The notes below the pieces were generated by a model. The model ran no database searches. It had not been told where the DNA came from and saw only the letters and a list, made by a program, of their open reading frames with translations. The translations under genes and the position numbers were made by a program. A DNA stretch of 64,000 nucleotides from Flavobacteriales bacterium (lineage in GTDB: Bacteria; Bacteroidota; Bacteroidia; Flavobacteriales; UBA7312), in contig JADHMO010000006.1 in NCBI GenBank assembly GCA_016779995.1, positions 59,492-123,491 of the forward strand. Direction: 5' to 3'. Position 1 is the first letter of the stretch. Each line of letters begins with the position of its first letter. Below, piece after piece: positions 25,951 to 34,349 of this stretch.

Positions 25951-26919
25951 ATGGCAAGAGTTTTAACTGGCATACAGAGTACAGGAGTTCCTCATTTGGG
26001 TAACATTCTTGGTGCAATTATTCCCGCTATAGAATTATCCAAAAATCCTGCTAATGAGAGTTTGCTATTTATTGCGGACTTACACTCTTTAACAACAATA
26101 AGAGATGCCGAGCTATTGAGGCACAACACCTATGCTACGGCAGCTACTTGGTTGGCTTTTGGTTTTGATACGTCTAAAAACATTTTTTATCGTCAATCGG
26201 ATTGTACTGAAGTCTGCGAACTGACATGGTATTTGAATTGTTTTACGCCTTTCCCTATGTTGGCAAATGCTCACTCTTTTAAAGATAAAGCCAATAGATT
26301 GTCAGATGTAAATTCTGGTTTGTTTACTTACCCTGTACTAATGGCGGCAGACATTTTATTGTACGATGCAGAAATTGTGCCTGTGGGAAAAGACCAACAA
26401 CAACATCTAGAAATGACACGAGATATTGCGGGTTCTTTTAACCATACTTATGGCGATACTTTGGTGTTGCCAGAAGCCCAAATTGATGAACGTGTTATGA
26501 CTATTCCGGGTACTGACGGTCAAAAGATGAGTAAATCGTACAATAATTTTATTGACATCTTTTTGCCAGAAAAGAAATTGCGCAAACAAATTATGGGAAT
26601 TGTTACTGATAGCACAGCCCTTGAAGAGCCTAAAGATTGGTCTTCCTGTAATGTGTTTCAGTTGTATCAGCTATTGGCTTCTGATTCTCAAATTGCTGAA
26701 CTAAAAGCCCAATACGAAGGTGGTAATTTCGGTTATGGACACGCCAAACAAGCCTTGTACGAGCTTATTTTGGAACGCTTTTCAAAAGAGAGAGAACGCT
26801 TTGATTATTTGATGCAAAATACCGACGAGATAGAGTCGGAGTTGTTAAAGGGGGCAGAAAAAGCCAAAGTTATTGCCCAGTCGGTACTTGAGAGAGTCAG
26901 ACAAAAGGTAGGCTATTAA
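25951..26919 (+). CDS. trpS: Tryptophanyl-tRNA synthetase
   Basis: This 322-aa class I synthetase charges tRNA-Trp. Marks: the HIGH-type TGIQSTGVPHLGN at the N-terminus (7-19), AADILLYDA, the GKDQQQHLEMTRDIA tryptophan-binding segment, and K192-MSKS-196 (GQKMSKSYNN). Length is normal for the bacterial enzyme. A near-consensus box TATTTTTA is seen at 25925-25932, 18 bases before the start. No leader peptide or riboswitch was noticed. Confidence 0.95.
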   Translation: MARVLTGIQSTGVPHLGNILGAIIPAIELSKNPANESLLFIADLHSLTTIRDAELLRHNTYATAATWLAFGFDTSKNIFYRQSDCTEVCELTWYLNCFTPFPMLANAHSFKDKANRLSDVNSGLFTYPVLMAADILLYDAEIVPVGKDQQQHLEMTRDIAGSFNHTYGDTLVLPEAQIDERVMTIPGTDGQKMSKSYNNFIDIFLPEKKLRKQIMGIVTDSTALEEPKDWSSCNVFQLYQLLASDSQIAELKAQYEGGNFGYGHAKQALYELILERFSKERERFDYLMQNTDEIESELLKGAEKAKVIAQSVLERVRQKVGY

Positions 26920-26960
26920 AGGTGAGCTAAAACAACTGTTTTTTTATCACAAGTATTCTA

Positions 26961-28235
26961 TTATTTAACTTCTAATCCGTACTTCTTTCTGTATTTTTTG
27001 TTGAGGACTTTTTGCTTGTTGTCTAAGTCAATAGCTTGACCTTTAATGAAAGCGTGTTTCACATCATTGCCCATCATGTCCAAAGCATCGCCTTTAGAAA
27101 TAAAGAAGGTAGCGTCCATACCACTTTTTATCTGACCAGTATGCTCGTCAATTCCCAAAATTTCGGCAGTATTTAGTGTCAATGCTTTAACGGCTTCTTC
27201 GTAGGGCAAGCCGTGTGCTACGGCAGTACCAGCAGAAAACGGTAGGTTACGTTGTCCCATAGCTTCCATATCTCCTTGATAGCAAAAGGCAAACTTAACA
27301 CCAGCCTTATGTAAAATGGAGGCCTGTTTGTAAGGCACATCAACACCAGTACTCTCAGTGGCAGGTAGTCGATGGATACGATCTAATATAACTGGGATGT
27401 CATTTGCTTTTAGGAAAGCAGCCATTTTATGAGCTTCTCGAGCTCCAACAATTGCCATATGTTTGACTCCCATTTTTTTGGCAAATAAAATGGCATCTGT
27501 CATTTCTCTTTGCAAATTGGCATGTATATAAAGCCTTTTTTCTCCACTAAAAAGTCCTTGCATAGCCATCATAGGTAAATCATTAACGGTGCTTTTGCTT
27601 TCATAAAAACTTTTACTTTTTACAAAGTAATCCTCCATTTCTTGACATTGCATATCGTATTCTTCCGTCTTTTTGATGTCGCCAGGTTCAGCCCACCAGC
27701 CTGTTTGCACGAAGTAAGGAGGCCAATTGAGGTGTATGCCATCGTCGGCTTTTAATACAGCATCTTCCCAGTTCCAACCGTCTAATTTCATCACTGAGGA
27801 ACTTCCTGTAATGCGACCACCTTGTGGTGCTATCTGAGCTAATAAAACCCCATTACTTCTAATGGTAGGGATAATAACACTCTCGGCATTGTAGGCTATC
27901 AACGAGCGCACATGTGGCTTGAATGTTCCTGTTTCTCGGTAATCATTAGTCGCTCTAACGGCACTAATTTCAGTGATACCCAAAGTCGTATTGGTGGCTA
28001 TAAAAGCAGGATAGACGTGGTGGTCATATATGTGTATGATGGTATCAAATGCTTGAGGGTTAATGCGTATAGTTTTAGCATTAGCCACCATTTCGAATTT
28101 ACCATTATTGACTGATATAGCCGATACATCGATGAATTCTCCATTGCCAAGATGAGCTTTGCCACCTAGGAATAAAGTGTTTTGCCCAAAACCCATTAGT
28201 GGAGCAAAAAGTAGTGTTAAAAGAAAATGTTTCAT
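26961..28235 (-). CDS. Exported amidohydrolase-family protein lacking the HxH motif
   Basis: From MKHFLLTLLF the product is 424 aa with a signal peptide ending GFGQ. The overall plan is that of imidazolonepropionase-like amidohydrolases: an N-terminal beta sandwich, a TIM-barrel and a C-terminal return (ALTLNTAEILGIDEHTGQIKSGMDA). However, where active enzymes have F-x-D-x-H-x-H, this one has YPAFIATNTTLGI, so the first two metal ligands are absent. Later positions partly remain (LYIHANLQ, DRIHRLP, QGDME). It may be inactive, use one metal, or act as a partner of the larger two-domain paralog immediately upstream (10-base gap). An earlier Met at 28280 would overlap that gene and lacks a signal peptide. 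Confidence 0.75.
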   Translation of the reverse strand: MKHFLLTLLFAPLMGFGQNTLFLGGKAHLGNGEFIDVSAISVNNGKFEMVANAKTIRINPQAFDTIIHIYDHHVYPAFIATNTTLGITEISAVRATNDYRETGTFKPHVRSLIAYNAESVIIPTIRSNGVLLAQIAPQGGRITGSSSVMKLDGWNWEDAVLKADDGIHLNWPPYFVQTGWWAEPGDIKKTEEYDMQCQEMEDYFVKSKSFYESKSTVNDLPMMAMQGLFSGEKRLYIHANLQREMTDAILFAKKMGVKHMAIVGAREAHKMAAFLKANDIPVILDRIHRLPATESTGVDVPYKQASILHKAGVKFAFCYQGDMEAMGQRNLPFSAGTAVAHGLPYEEAVKALTLNTAEILGIDEHTGQIKSGMDATFFISKGDALDMMGNDVKHAFIKGQAIDLDNKQKVLNKKYRKKYGLEVK

Positions 28236-28245
28236 GTTGTATTTT

Positions 28246-31200
28246 TTAGTGTTGATGATTGTCATGTTTACCGTCTTCAAGAGTGTCGCAATGGTAGTGA
28301 ATGCGTTGTTCTGCTTTTACTACTTGGGTAGGTTTTCCTGCTTTTTTGTCACTCAGCATTTTCTGTATAAGTCGAGCACGTTCTTGGGTGTTACGTTGTC
28401 TTAGCTCTAAGTCTTTTTCAGCATCAAAGTAACAACGCCCATCGACATAGGTTTGTTGTACTTTGGCATAAACCGATAAGGGATTGTCAGTCCAAAGTAC
28501 GATATCGGCATCTTTGCCTGATTTGATACTACCTACTCTATGGTCTAGGTGCAATAATTTAGCAGGGTTGAGGGTGACCATTTTCCATGCTTCTTCTTGG
28601 CTAACGCCTCCGTATTTAACGGCTTTGGCAGCTTCTTGATTGAGTCGTCTTGCCATTTCAGCATCATCTGAGTTTATGGCAGTAACGATACCCATATCGG
28701 CAAGTATAGAGGCATTGTGAGGGATAGCGTCATTGACCTCAAACTTATAAGCCCACCAATCTGAAAAGGTAGATGCCCCAGCTCCGTGTTCTTTCATCTT
28801 GTCAGCCACCTTATAGCCTTCCAAAATGTGAGTAAAAGTATTCAAGGTAAAGCCCATAGAATCGGCTACATGCATTAGCATATTAATCTCCGATTGTACG
28901 TAAGAGTGGCAAGTGATAAAGCGTTCGCTATTTAGGATTTCTACTAAGGTATTCATCTCTAAATCTTCTCTTGGGGCTTGGGTTCTTCTTTTTTCTGATA
29001 AGGACAAGGCGTTATAGTTTTGCCACTCTTTTTCGTATGCCCTTGCTCGCATAAAGTGGTCGTAAAACACTTGTTCTACTCCCATTCGTGTTTGCGGGAA
29101 TCTAATACGCTCATAATCGCCCCAATTGGATTGCTTAACGTTTTCGCCTAAGGCAAATTTGATAAAACCATCAGCACCTTCAAACTTCATTTGGTCAGGG
29201 CTACTACCCCAACGGAATTTGATAATACCAGACTGTCCGCCGATGGGATTAGCAGAGCCGTGAAGTAATTGAGCTGTAGTTACGCCACCAGAAAGTTGAC
29301 GGTATATATTAATGTCGTCTGAGTTTATCACATTAGCGATGCTCACTTCGGCACTACTCGCTTGAGAACCTTCGTTAACACCACGACTAATAGCTATATG
29401 AGAATGTTCGTCTATGATACCTGATGTGAGGTGCATACCCTTAGCATCTATTTCTTGGAAACTCTCTTTTTTAAATATTTCTTCAGCAACTATTCCGACT
29501 CCTACTTTGACAATTTTACCTTGTGAAATGGCTACATCAGCTTGGTCGATTGTGCCTACATCTTCGTTGGTCCAAACCGTAGCATTTCTAAAAATAATGT
29601 TGTCTTGTGTGGGTTGTTCTTGCCAACCGTACGCCATATTTGGAAACCATGTTTCGCCGTAGTGGGGAACATGTGGGGTATCTTCTTCAACTTCGTCTAG
29701 TTCTTCAAAGGCTTCAATAAGTTGCGCCGACCAATCGAAGGTTTGACCTTTAGGACTTACGCCCGTTCCAACAAGTGTTTGTTTTTCTTTCAAGACGTTA
29801 ATTCGATATACTCCCTCGTCCGTTTCGTATTGTAAGTTGAGGTGAGGGCCTTCTTGGGTTAATTTCACTTTAAAATCTAAAGTGTCTATGAGGAGTTTGC
29901 CACTATGCTTTTCTAACGAGCCACTAATTTTAAGGGTGTCTTTTTCAAAGCTGAGGTAGTTTCCTCTAAAATCAATACTTTTTGGTGTATTGATAGGGTA
30001 TTCTTTTCCTTGTATCCAATTACTAATTAGCTCAGCGTCTTCAAAGATGGGCGCAGAACTAACGATGAAGTTAGCTAACTTTCCTTTTTCTAGTGTGCCT
30101 ATTTTATGGCTCATTTCTATCATTTCAGCAGGGTTGGTTGTCAGTGCTGCCAAAGCGTCACTTTCACTCAAACCGTGCTCAATAGCGGTCTTTACTTTAT
30201 CCAAAAACTGACTTTTCTTTTTCAGCTTTGAGCTAGTAAAAGCTACAAAGATACCGTTGTCAAAAAGTACTGCTGGATTGGTTGGGGCTAATTCCCAATG
30301 TTTCATTTTTTTGAGAGATACCATATCTGCAGCTTGTGGATTGCTAACGTCATAAGCATCTGGAAAATTTAATGGAATAACCATAGAAAAGTTAGTATTG
30401 ACTAGCTCATTTATACGCTGATATTCATCGCCATTACCTACCACATAATAGTCTGTCTCAAATTCATCGGCTATCTTATGAATTCTAAAAATATCTAGTT
30501 TATCCCTAACTTCAAAAAATTGCGGATAGTCTTGTAGTTCGTTCCAAGCTTCTAGAGAACGGTTGTATTCTTTGTCTTGCCCTTGAGCATACCATTCGGC
30601 GTCAAGATAGCTTTGGTGAAGTAGAGCTAATGTTCCCATTAATGAGCTCGGGTATTTTTGTCTTGATGTTCCCTTGCTCAAAGAATAGTGAGCACTCGCT
30701 TTACCTTTCAAGATGCTTTTGTTTTCAGAGCCATCTGCTAGTGTGGTTAATAAACCACTACCTCTGGCGATACCATTATTTTGATGGCTTAGTACCACGC
30801 CAAAACCTGCTGAACGGTAGCTGTCGGCTTCATTTTCATCGTAAGCAAAAAGGCTATTGGCATTGAATTCAGGGTGTATGGCTTCATTCCAACCAGCACC
30901 ACTTTTAGTGTTGCTCTCATATTGTGGTGAGGGTTTCCACTTGACTTTTTTAGGTTCTTCTATACCGTAGTTAGCATTCAAATCTATGAAAGATGGGTAA
31001 ATGTATTTGCCCTTCATATCGTGAACGATAGCCCCTTGCGGAATTGTGGTATCAGCATCGGCTCTAAGGATCTCATCACCTTTTATGATGAGGGTTCCAT
31101 TTTGGATACTTTGTTGGGGAGAAACAACTAAAGTTGCATTGATAAAAGCATGAGTAGATTCGTAACTATTAACGACTCCATTTACAGGAAACGTATGTTG

Positions 31201-31257
31201 TGCTAGAGCCGAAAGAGCAAGACCTAAGCTAGTAAAAACGATTAAAAGATACTTCAT
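28246..31257 (-). CDS. Exported two-domain amidohydrolase
   Basis: This 1003-aa protein has a signal peptide (ALSALAQ) and two amidohydrolase units. Unit 1 (about residues 20-430) has FIDLNANYGI in place of the metal-binding HxH and looks degenerate. A linker beta region follows (about 430-560). Unit 2 (about 560-970) keeps the ligands: GIIDEHSHIAISRG (HxH), FITCHSYVQ, FTHILEGYK and INSDDAEMA. The active unit likely hydrolyses a C-N bond in a peptide-like or cyclic substrate in the periplasm; imidazolonepropionase-like is the nearest description. The C-terminus is rich in His (HYHCDTLEDGKHDNHQH), a possible metal-binding tail. It forms a unit with the downstream one-domain paralog. Confidence 0.82.
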   Translation of the reverse strand: MKYLLIVFTSLGLALSALAQHTFPVNGVVNSYESTHAFINATLVVSPQQSIQNGTLIIKGDEILRADADTTIPQGAIVHDMKGKYIYPSFIDLNANYGIEEPKKVKWKPSPQYESNTKSGAGWNEAIHPEFNANSLFAYDENEADSYRSAGFGVVLSHQNNGIARGSGLLTTLADGSENKSILKGKASAHYSLSKGTSRQKYPSSLMGTLALLHQSYLDAEWYAQGQDKEYNRSLEAWNELQDYPQFFEVRDKLDIFRIHKIADEFETDYYVVGNGDEYQRINELVNTNFSMVIPLNFPDAYDVSNPQAADMVSLKKMKHWELAPTNPAVLFDNGIFVAFTSSKLKKKSQFLDKVKTAIEHGLSESDALAALTTNPAEMIEMSHKIGTLEKGKLANFIVSSAPIFEDAELISNWIQGKEYPINTPKSIDFRGNYLSFEKDTLKISGSLEKHSGKLLIDTLDFKVKLTQEGPHLNLQYETDEGVYRINVLKEKQTLVGTGVSPKGQTFDWSAQLIEAFEELDEVEEDTPHVPHYGETWFPNMAYGWQEQPTQDNIIFRNATVWTNEDVGTIDQADVAISQGKIVKVGVGIVAEEIFKKESFQEIDAKGMHLTSGIIDEHSHIAISRGVNEGSQASSAEVSIANVINSDDINIYRQLSGGVTTAQLLHGSANPIGGQSGIIKFRWGSSPDQMKFEGADGFIKFALGENVKQSNWGDYERIRFPQTRMGVEQVFYDHFMRARAYEKEWQNYNALSLSEKRRTQAPREDLEMNTLVEILNSERFITCHSYVQSEINMLMHVADSMGFTLNTFTHILEGYKVADKMKEHGAGASTFSDWWAYKFEVNDAIPHNASILADMGIVTAINSDDAEMARRLNQEAAKAVKYGGVSQEEAWKMVTLNPAKLLHLDHRVGSIKSGKDADIVLWTDNPLSVYAKVQQTYVDGRCYFDAEKDLELRQRNTQERARLIQKMLSDKKAGKPTQVVKAEQRIHYHCDTLEDGKHDNHQH

Positions 31258-31313
31258 TGTTAATTGTTAATTTTAGGGTGTTAAATTACAAATTACTGAC
31301 GGATATAATTCCT

Positions 31314-31321
31314 TACCTTTG
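31314..31321 (+). promoter_or_regulatory. -7 box upstream of the 138-aa membrane protein
   Basis: TACCTTTG at 31314-31321 matches TAnnTTTG and lies 15 bases before the ATG at 31337; no clear -33 TTG was found at the usual spacing. It favours the start at 31337 over 31319, which would fall within the box. Confidence 0.4.
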
Positions 31322-31336
31322 CCAAAAATTAATTTT

Positions 31337-31753
31337 ATGTACATCGGACTATTACATTTACATTCTAACTTACCTTTTATACTTATATTATTAATCGGTG
31401 CTGTATTGGTGAAATCTTTAATCGGCTGGATACAATCTTCTTCTTTTGATAAATTATCCAATAAATTGGTGTTGTTTGCTATGATAACAGCGCATATTCA
31501 ATGGGTAGTTGGAGCAATACTCTATTTTGTTAGCCCTAATGTCAAAAGTTTAGACCAAGCAATGGGGGATTCTCTTTCTCGTTTGTATGCTTTGGAGCAT
31601 CCTTTGATGATGACTATTGCTTTAGTCCTGCTAACTGTGGCTCGTTCTAAGTCTAAAAAATCTGAAGATGCTAGTAATCATCGAAGAACTTTTATATTAT
31701 TTGCAATTGCAACACTTTGTATAGTATGGTCTTTACCTCCAAGTTGGTTATAA
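31337..31753 (+). CDS. Four-helix inner-membrane protein of a family often labelled cytochrome b-like
   Basis: From MYIGLLHLHS the product is 138 aa with four predicted transmembrane helices (about residues 10-28, 42-62, 84-104, 117-134). Histidines in HLHS near the start, AHIQW in helix 2 and EHPLMM before helix 3 could be heme ligands, which is why relatives are sometimes called cytochrome B; the family has no established function that I know. The stop is followed after one base by hflX, so they are probably co-transcribed. Confidence 0.65.
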   Translation: MYIGLLHLHSNLPFILILLIGAVLVKSLIGWIQSSSFDKLSNKLVLFAMITAHIQWVVGAILYFVSPNVKSLDQAMGDSLSRLYALEHPLMMTIALVLLTVARSKSKKSEDASNHRRTFILFAIATLCIVWSLPPSWL

Positions 31754-31754
31754 T

Positions 31755-32945
31755 ATGAGTCAAAAGCTTACTCACGATTTTGTTGAGGAAAGAGCCGTTT
31801 TGGTGGGTTTGATAACCAATGACCAAAACGAAAGTCAAGCCAAAGAGTATTTGGAAGAATTGGACTTTTTAGCTCATACTGCAGGTGCAATTGCTGTTAA
31901 ACATTTTACTCAAAAATTAGCTGTTGCTAACCCCAAAACATTTGTTGGAAAAGGTAAACTCATTGAGATAAAACGCTTTATCAAAGATGAAGATGTCCAA
32001 CTGGTCATTTTTGACGATGAACTTGGGCCTTCTCAGCTTAGAAATATTGAAAAGGAATTAGAATGCAAAATACTAGATAGGAGTAATCTTATTCTTGATA
32101 TTTTTGCGTCAAGAGCACGAACTGCTCACTCTAGGACACAAGTAGAATTAGCTCAGTACGAATACCTTTTGCCCCGACTAACCCGTATGTGGACTCACTT
32201 AGAGCGTCAAAAAGGGGGTATCGGTATGCGTGGACCGGGTGAAACACAGATTGAAACCGATAGACGTATCATTCAAGATAAAATAGCCCTCCTCAAAAAG
32301 AAGTTAATTAAGATTGACAAACAAAAAGCCATTCAAAGGGGTAATAGAGGAGCTTTAGTTAGGGTGGCTTTAGTCGGTTATACCAATGTAGGCAAATCAA
32401 CCATAATGAATAGCTTGTCCAAATCGGAGGTCTTTGCTGAAAACAAATTGTTTGCCACTTTAGATACTACCGTAAGAAAGGTGGTTATTGGCAATTTACC
32501 TTTTTTATTATCTGATACCGTAGGCTTTATTCGCAAATTGCCCCATCAATTGGTCGAAAGCTTTAAATCGACTTTAGACGAAGTTAGAGAAGCCGATATT
32601 TTATTGCATGTAGTTGATATCTCACACCCTAATTTTGAAGAACAAATAGACATAGTCCATAAAACCTTAGACGAAATTAATGCATTTGATAAGCCAACTG
32701 TTATGGTCTTCAATAAAGTGGACGCATTCACTTATGAAAAGAAAGACGAAGACGATTTGACACCTGCTACAAAAGCTAATATTTCGTTGGAGGAGTGGAA
32801 ACGCACTTGGATGGCAAAGAGTGGAGAAAGTATTTTTATATCGGCTTTGCAGAAAGATAACTTTGATTCCTTCAGGGATAAATTATACGAAATAGCTAAA
32901 GAAATTCACGCCAAACGATTTCCTTACAACAGTTTTTTGTATTAA
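31755..32945 (+). CDS. hflX: Ribosome-associated GTPase HflX
   Basis: This 396-aa GTPase splits or rescues stalled ribosomes. It has the HflX N-terminal domain (NPKTFVGKGKLIEIK, FDDELGPSQLRN, DRSNLILDIFASRA), the glycine-rich linker GIGMRGPGETQIETDRR, and the G domain with G1 GYTNVGKST (about 207-216), DTVGF (G3) and NKVD (G4). All are intact. The stop codon TAA (32943-32945) overlaps the predicted promoter box of the downstream fibre gene. Confidence 0.95.
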   Translation: MSQKLTHDFVEERAVLVGLITNDQNESQAKEYLEELDFLAHTAGAIAVKHFTQKLAVANPKTFVGKGKLIEIKRFIKDEDVQLVIFDDELGPSQLRNIEKELECKILDRSNLILDIFASRARTAHSRTQVELAQYEYLLPRLTRMWTHLERQKGGIGMRGPGETQIETDRRIIQDKIALLKKKLIKIDKQKAIQRGNRGALVRVALVGYTNVGKSTIMNSLSKSEVFAENKLFATLDTTVRKVVIGNLPFLLSDTVGFIRKLPHQLVESFKSTLDEVREADILLHVVDISHPNFEEQIDIVHKTLDEINAFDKPTVMVFNKVDAFTYEKKDEDDLTPATKANISLEEWKRTWMAKSGESIFISALQKDNFDSFRDKLYEIAKEIHAKRFPYNSFLY

Positions 32946-32950
32946 ATTTG
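32943..32950 (+). promoter_or_regulatory. -7 box of the first S74 fibre gene
   Basis: TAAATTTG at 32943-32950 matches TAnnTTTG. It is followed immediately by the 8-bp tandem repeat, so the predicted transcription start falls inside the repeat. The third fibre gene has a related leader with TAAATTCG at 35816-35823. No convincing -33 TTG was seen. Confidence 0.45.
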
Positions 32951-33005
32951 TACTAACGTACTAACGTACTAACGTACTAACGTACTAACGTACTAACGTA
33001 CTAAC
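32950..33005. repeat. 8-bp tandem repeat, seven perfect copies of GTACTAAC
   Basis: Seven uninterrupted copies of GTACTAAC run from 32950 to 33005 and end 17 bases before the ATG at 33023. The third fibre gene has the same flanks (ATTAAATTyGTACT on the left, CCTTAA on the right) but no repeat, only one GTACT, so the array looks like an expansion in the leader of the first gene. The unit is non-coding and half-palindromic (GTAC). Confidence 0.95.
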
Positions 33006-33022
33006 CTTAAGTCCAAATTGTA

Positions 33023-34342
33023 ATGAAAAAATTATTTTGTATCCTCTTATATCTTTCTTTTAGTTTTCACTCCTATTCTCAATTAGTTTCAGAGCAGCTC
33101 ACACGTTTGTATAATGTGCCTTCTCTTGTTGATTTGAATGCTATAACTAATCCATTAGCGGGGCAATTGGCTTATGTTGTTTCTGAGAATACAACTTATC
33201 AGTATAACGGAATTGAGTGGGGAAATTTCTGTATTCCTGGAACTCCATCAACCATTGAATTAGTTGATTTGGATGGAGATACTAAAGTAATGGTAGAAGA
33301 CGGCTTTGATATGGATGAAATAAGAATGTATGCAAAAGGAAATAATGTTTTAAATATTGACACTAACGCTAGATTAAAAATAAACAACCCAAATAATTCG
33401 ATTTTAATAGGGTCAAACCCAAATATTATGGGAGAAAGAAATGTAGTAGTAGGTTCGCTAGCATTTCAAAACAATCATGAAATGGAAGGTGGAGGTTTTG
33501 GAAGTGATTGTGTAGCATTAGGTTATAGTGCATTGAATGATAATAAAGGAAGTTCTAATGTTGCTATTGGTTATAGAGCAATGTCTTATCTTAAAAGCAC
33601 TTCTAATAATTGTAATGCCAATGTTGCTATTGGCGCTTTATCGTTATTAAAAATTTCTGATGGCGACTCTAATATAGCGGTAGGGTTTCGAGCATTAGAG
33701 GATAATCGATCGGGAATTGGTAATGTTGGAGTTGGAGTAAGAAGTTTATTAACAAATAAATATGGGGATTATAATGTTGCTTTTGGATACGAGTCTGCAG
33801 TTTATGTAGGAGATGATATAAATTATAATACGGCTATAGGAGGTAGGGCATTAGCTCAAATAACGGGCAATAATAATACTGCTGTTGGGTATAACGCTCA
33901 AGTTGCAAATAATTCTAACAGCAATCAAGTTAGAATAGGAAATACCGATATTTCACACGCAGCAGTTCAGATTGCTTGGTCTACATCGTCTGATTTGTTA
34001 TGGAAAGAAAAAGTCAGAGACTTACCTTATGGAATGAACGTCATTTCTAAATTGCGCCCAGTAGATTATGTGCGAAAAAATTCTTCTGATAATAGCCGTG
34101 AAGTAGGTTTAATTGCCCAAGAATTGGCTCAAGTGTTAGAAGATGTGGGTTTTGACGATCAAGGCTTTTTGACACAAACGGACCAAGGGTATTATGAAGT
34201 GCGTTATAACGATTTTATCCCTATTGCTATTAAAGGAATACAACAACAGCAAGAAAATATTGATAAGCAACAAGAAGAAATAAACCAACTATCTGCAGCT
34301 TTAAAAATTTTGAATGAAAAAATTAAACTCTTAGAACAGTAA
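33023..34342 (+). CDS. Surface fibre protein with beta-roll head and S74 chaperone, copy 1
   Basis: This 439-aa protein has a signal peptide (about residues 1-20, SFHSYSQ), a conserved N-terminal segment (VSEQLTRLYNVPSL), and a middle (about 130-300) of repeated motifs of the form N-x-A-x-G-x-x-A-L (NVAIGYRAM, NIAVGFRALEDN, NTAVGYNAQ) like the left-handed beta-roll heads of trimeric adhesins. From about residue 318 there is a peptidase S74 intramolecular chaperone (SSDLLWKEKVRDLPYGM, KLRPVDYVRKN, EVGLIAQELAQVLED), then a coiled coil rich in Gln. It is probably a homotrimeric surface fibre that self-trims or folds through the S74 part. No T9SS tail is seen. Confidence 0.82.
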   Translation: MKKLFCILLYLSFSFHSYSQLVSEQLTRLYNVPSLVDLNAITNPLAGQLAYVVSENTTYQYNGIEWGNFCIPGTPSTIELVDLDGDTKVMVEDGFDMDEIRMYAKGNNVLNIDTNARLKINNPNNSILIGSNPNIMGERNVVVGSLAFQNNHEMEGGGFGSDCVALGYSALNDNKGSSNVAIGYRAMSYLKSTSNNCNANVAIGALSLLKISDGDSNIAVGFRALEDNRSGIGNVGVGVRSLLTNKYGDYNVAFGYESAVYVGDDINYNTAIGGRALAQITGNNNTAVGYNAQVANNSNSNQVRIGNTDISHAAVQIAWSTSSDLLWKEKVRDLPYGMNVISKLRPVDYVRKNSSDNSREVGLIAQELAQVLEDVGFDDQGFLTQTDQGYYEVRYNDFIPIAIKGIQQQQENIDKQQEEINQLSAALKILNEKIKLLEQ

Positions 34343-34349
34343 TTTAATC

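Noticed and set aside
32950..33005. CRISPR-like array
   Set aside because: The units are 8 bp and contiguous with no spacers, and there are no cas genes; it is a simple tandem repeat.
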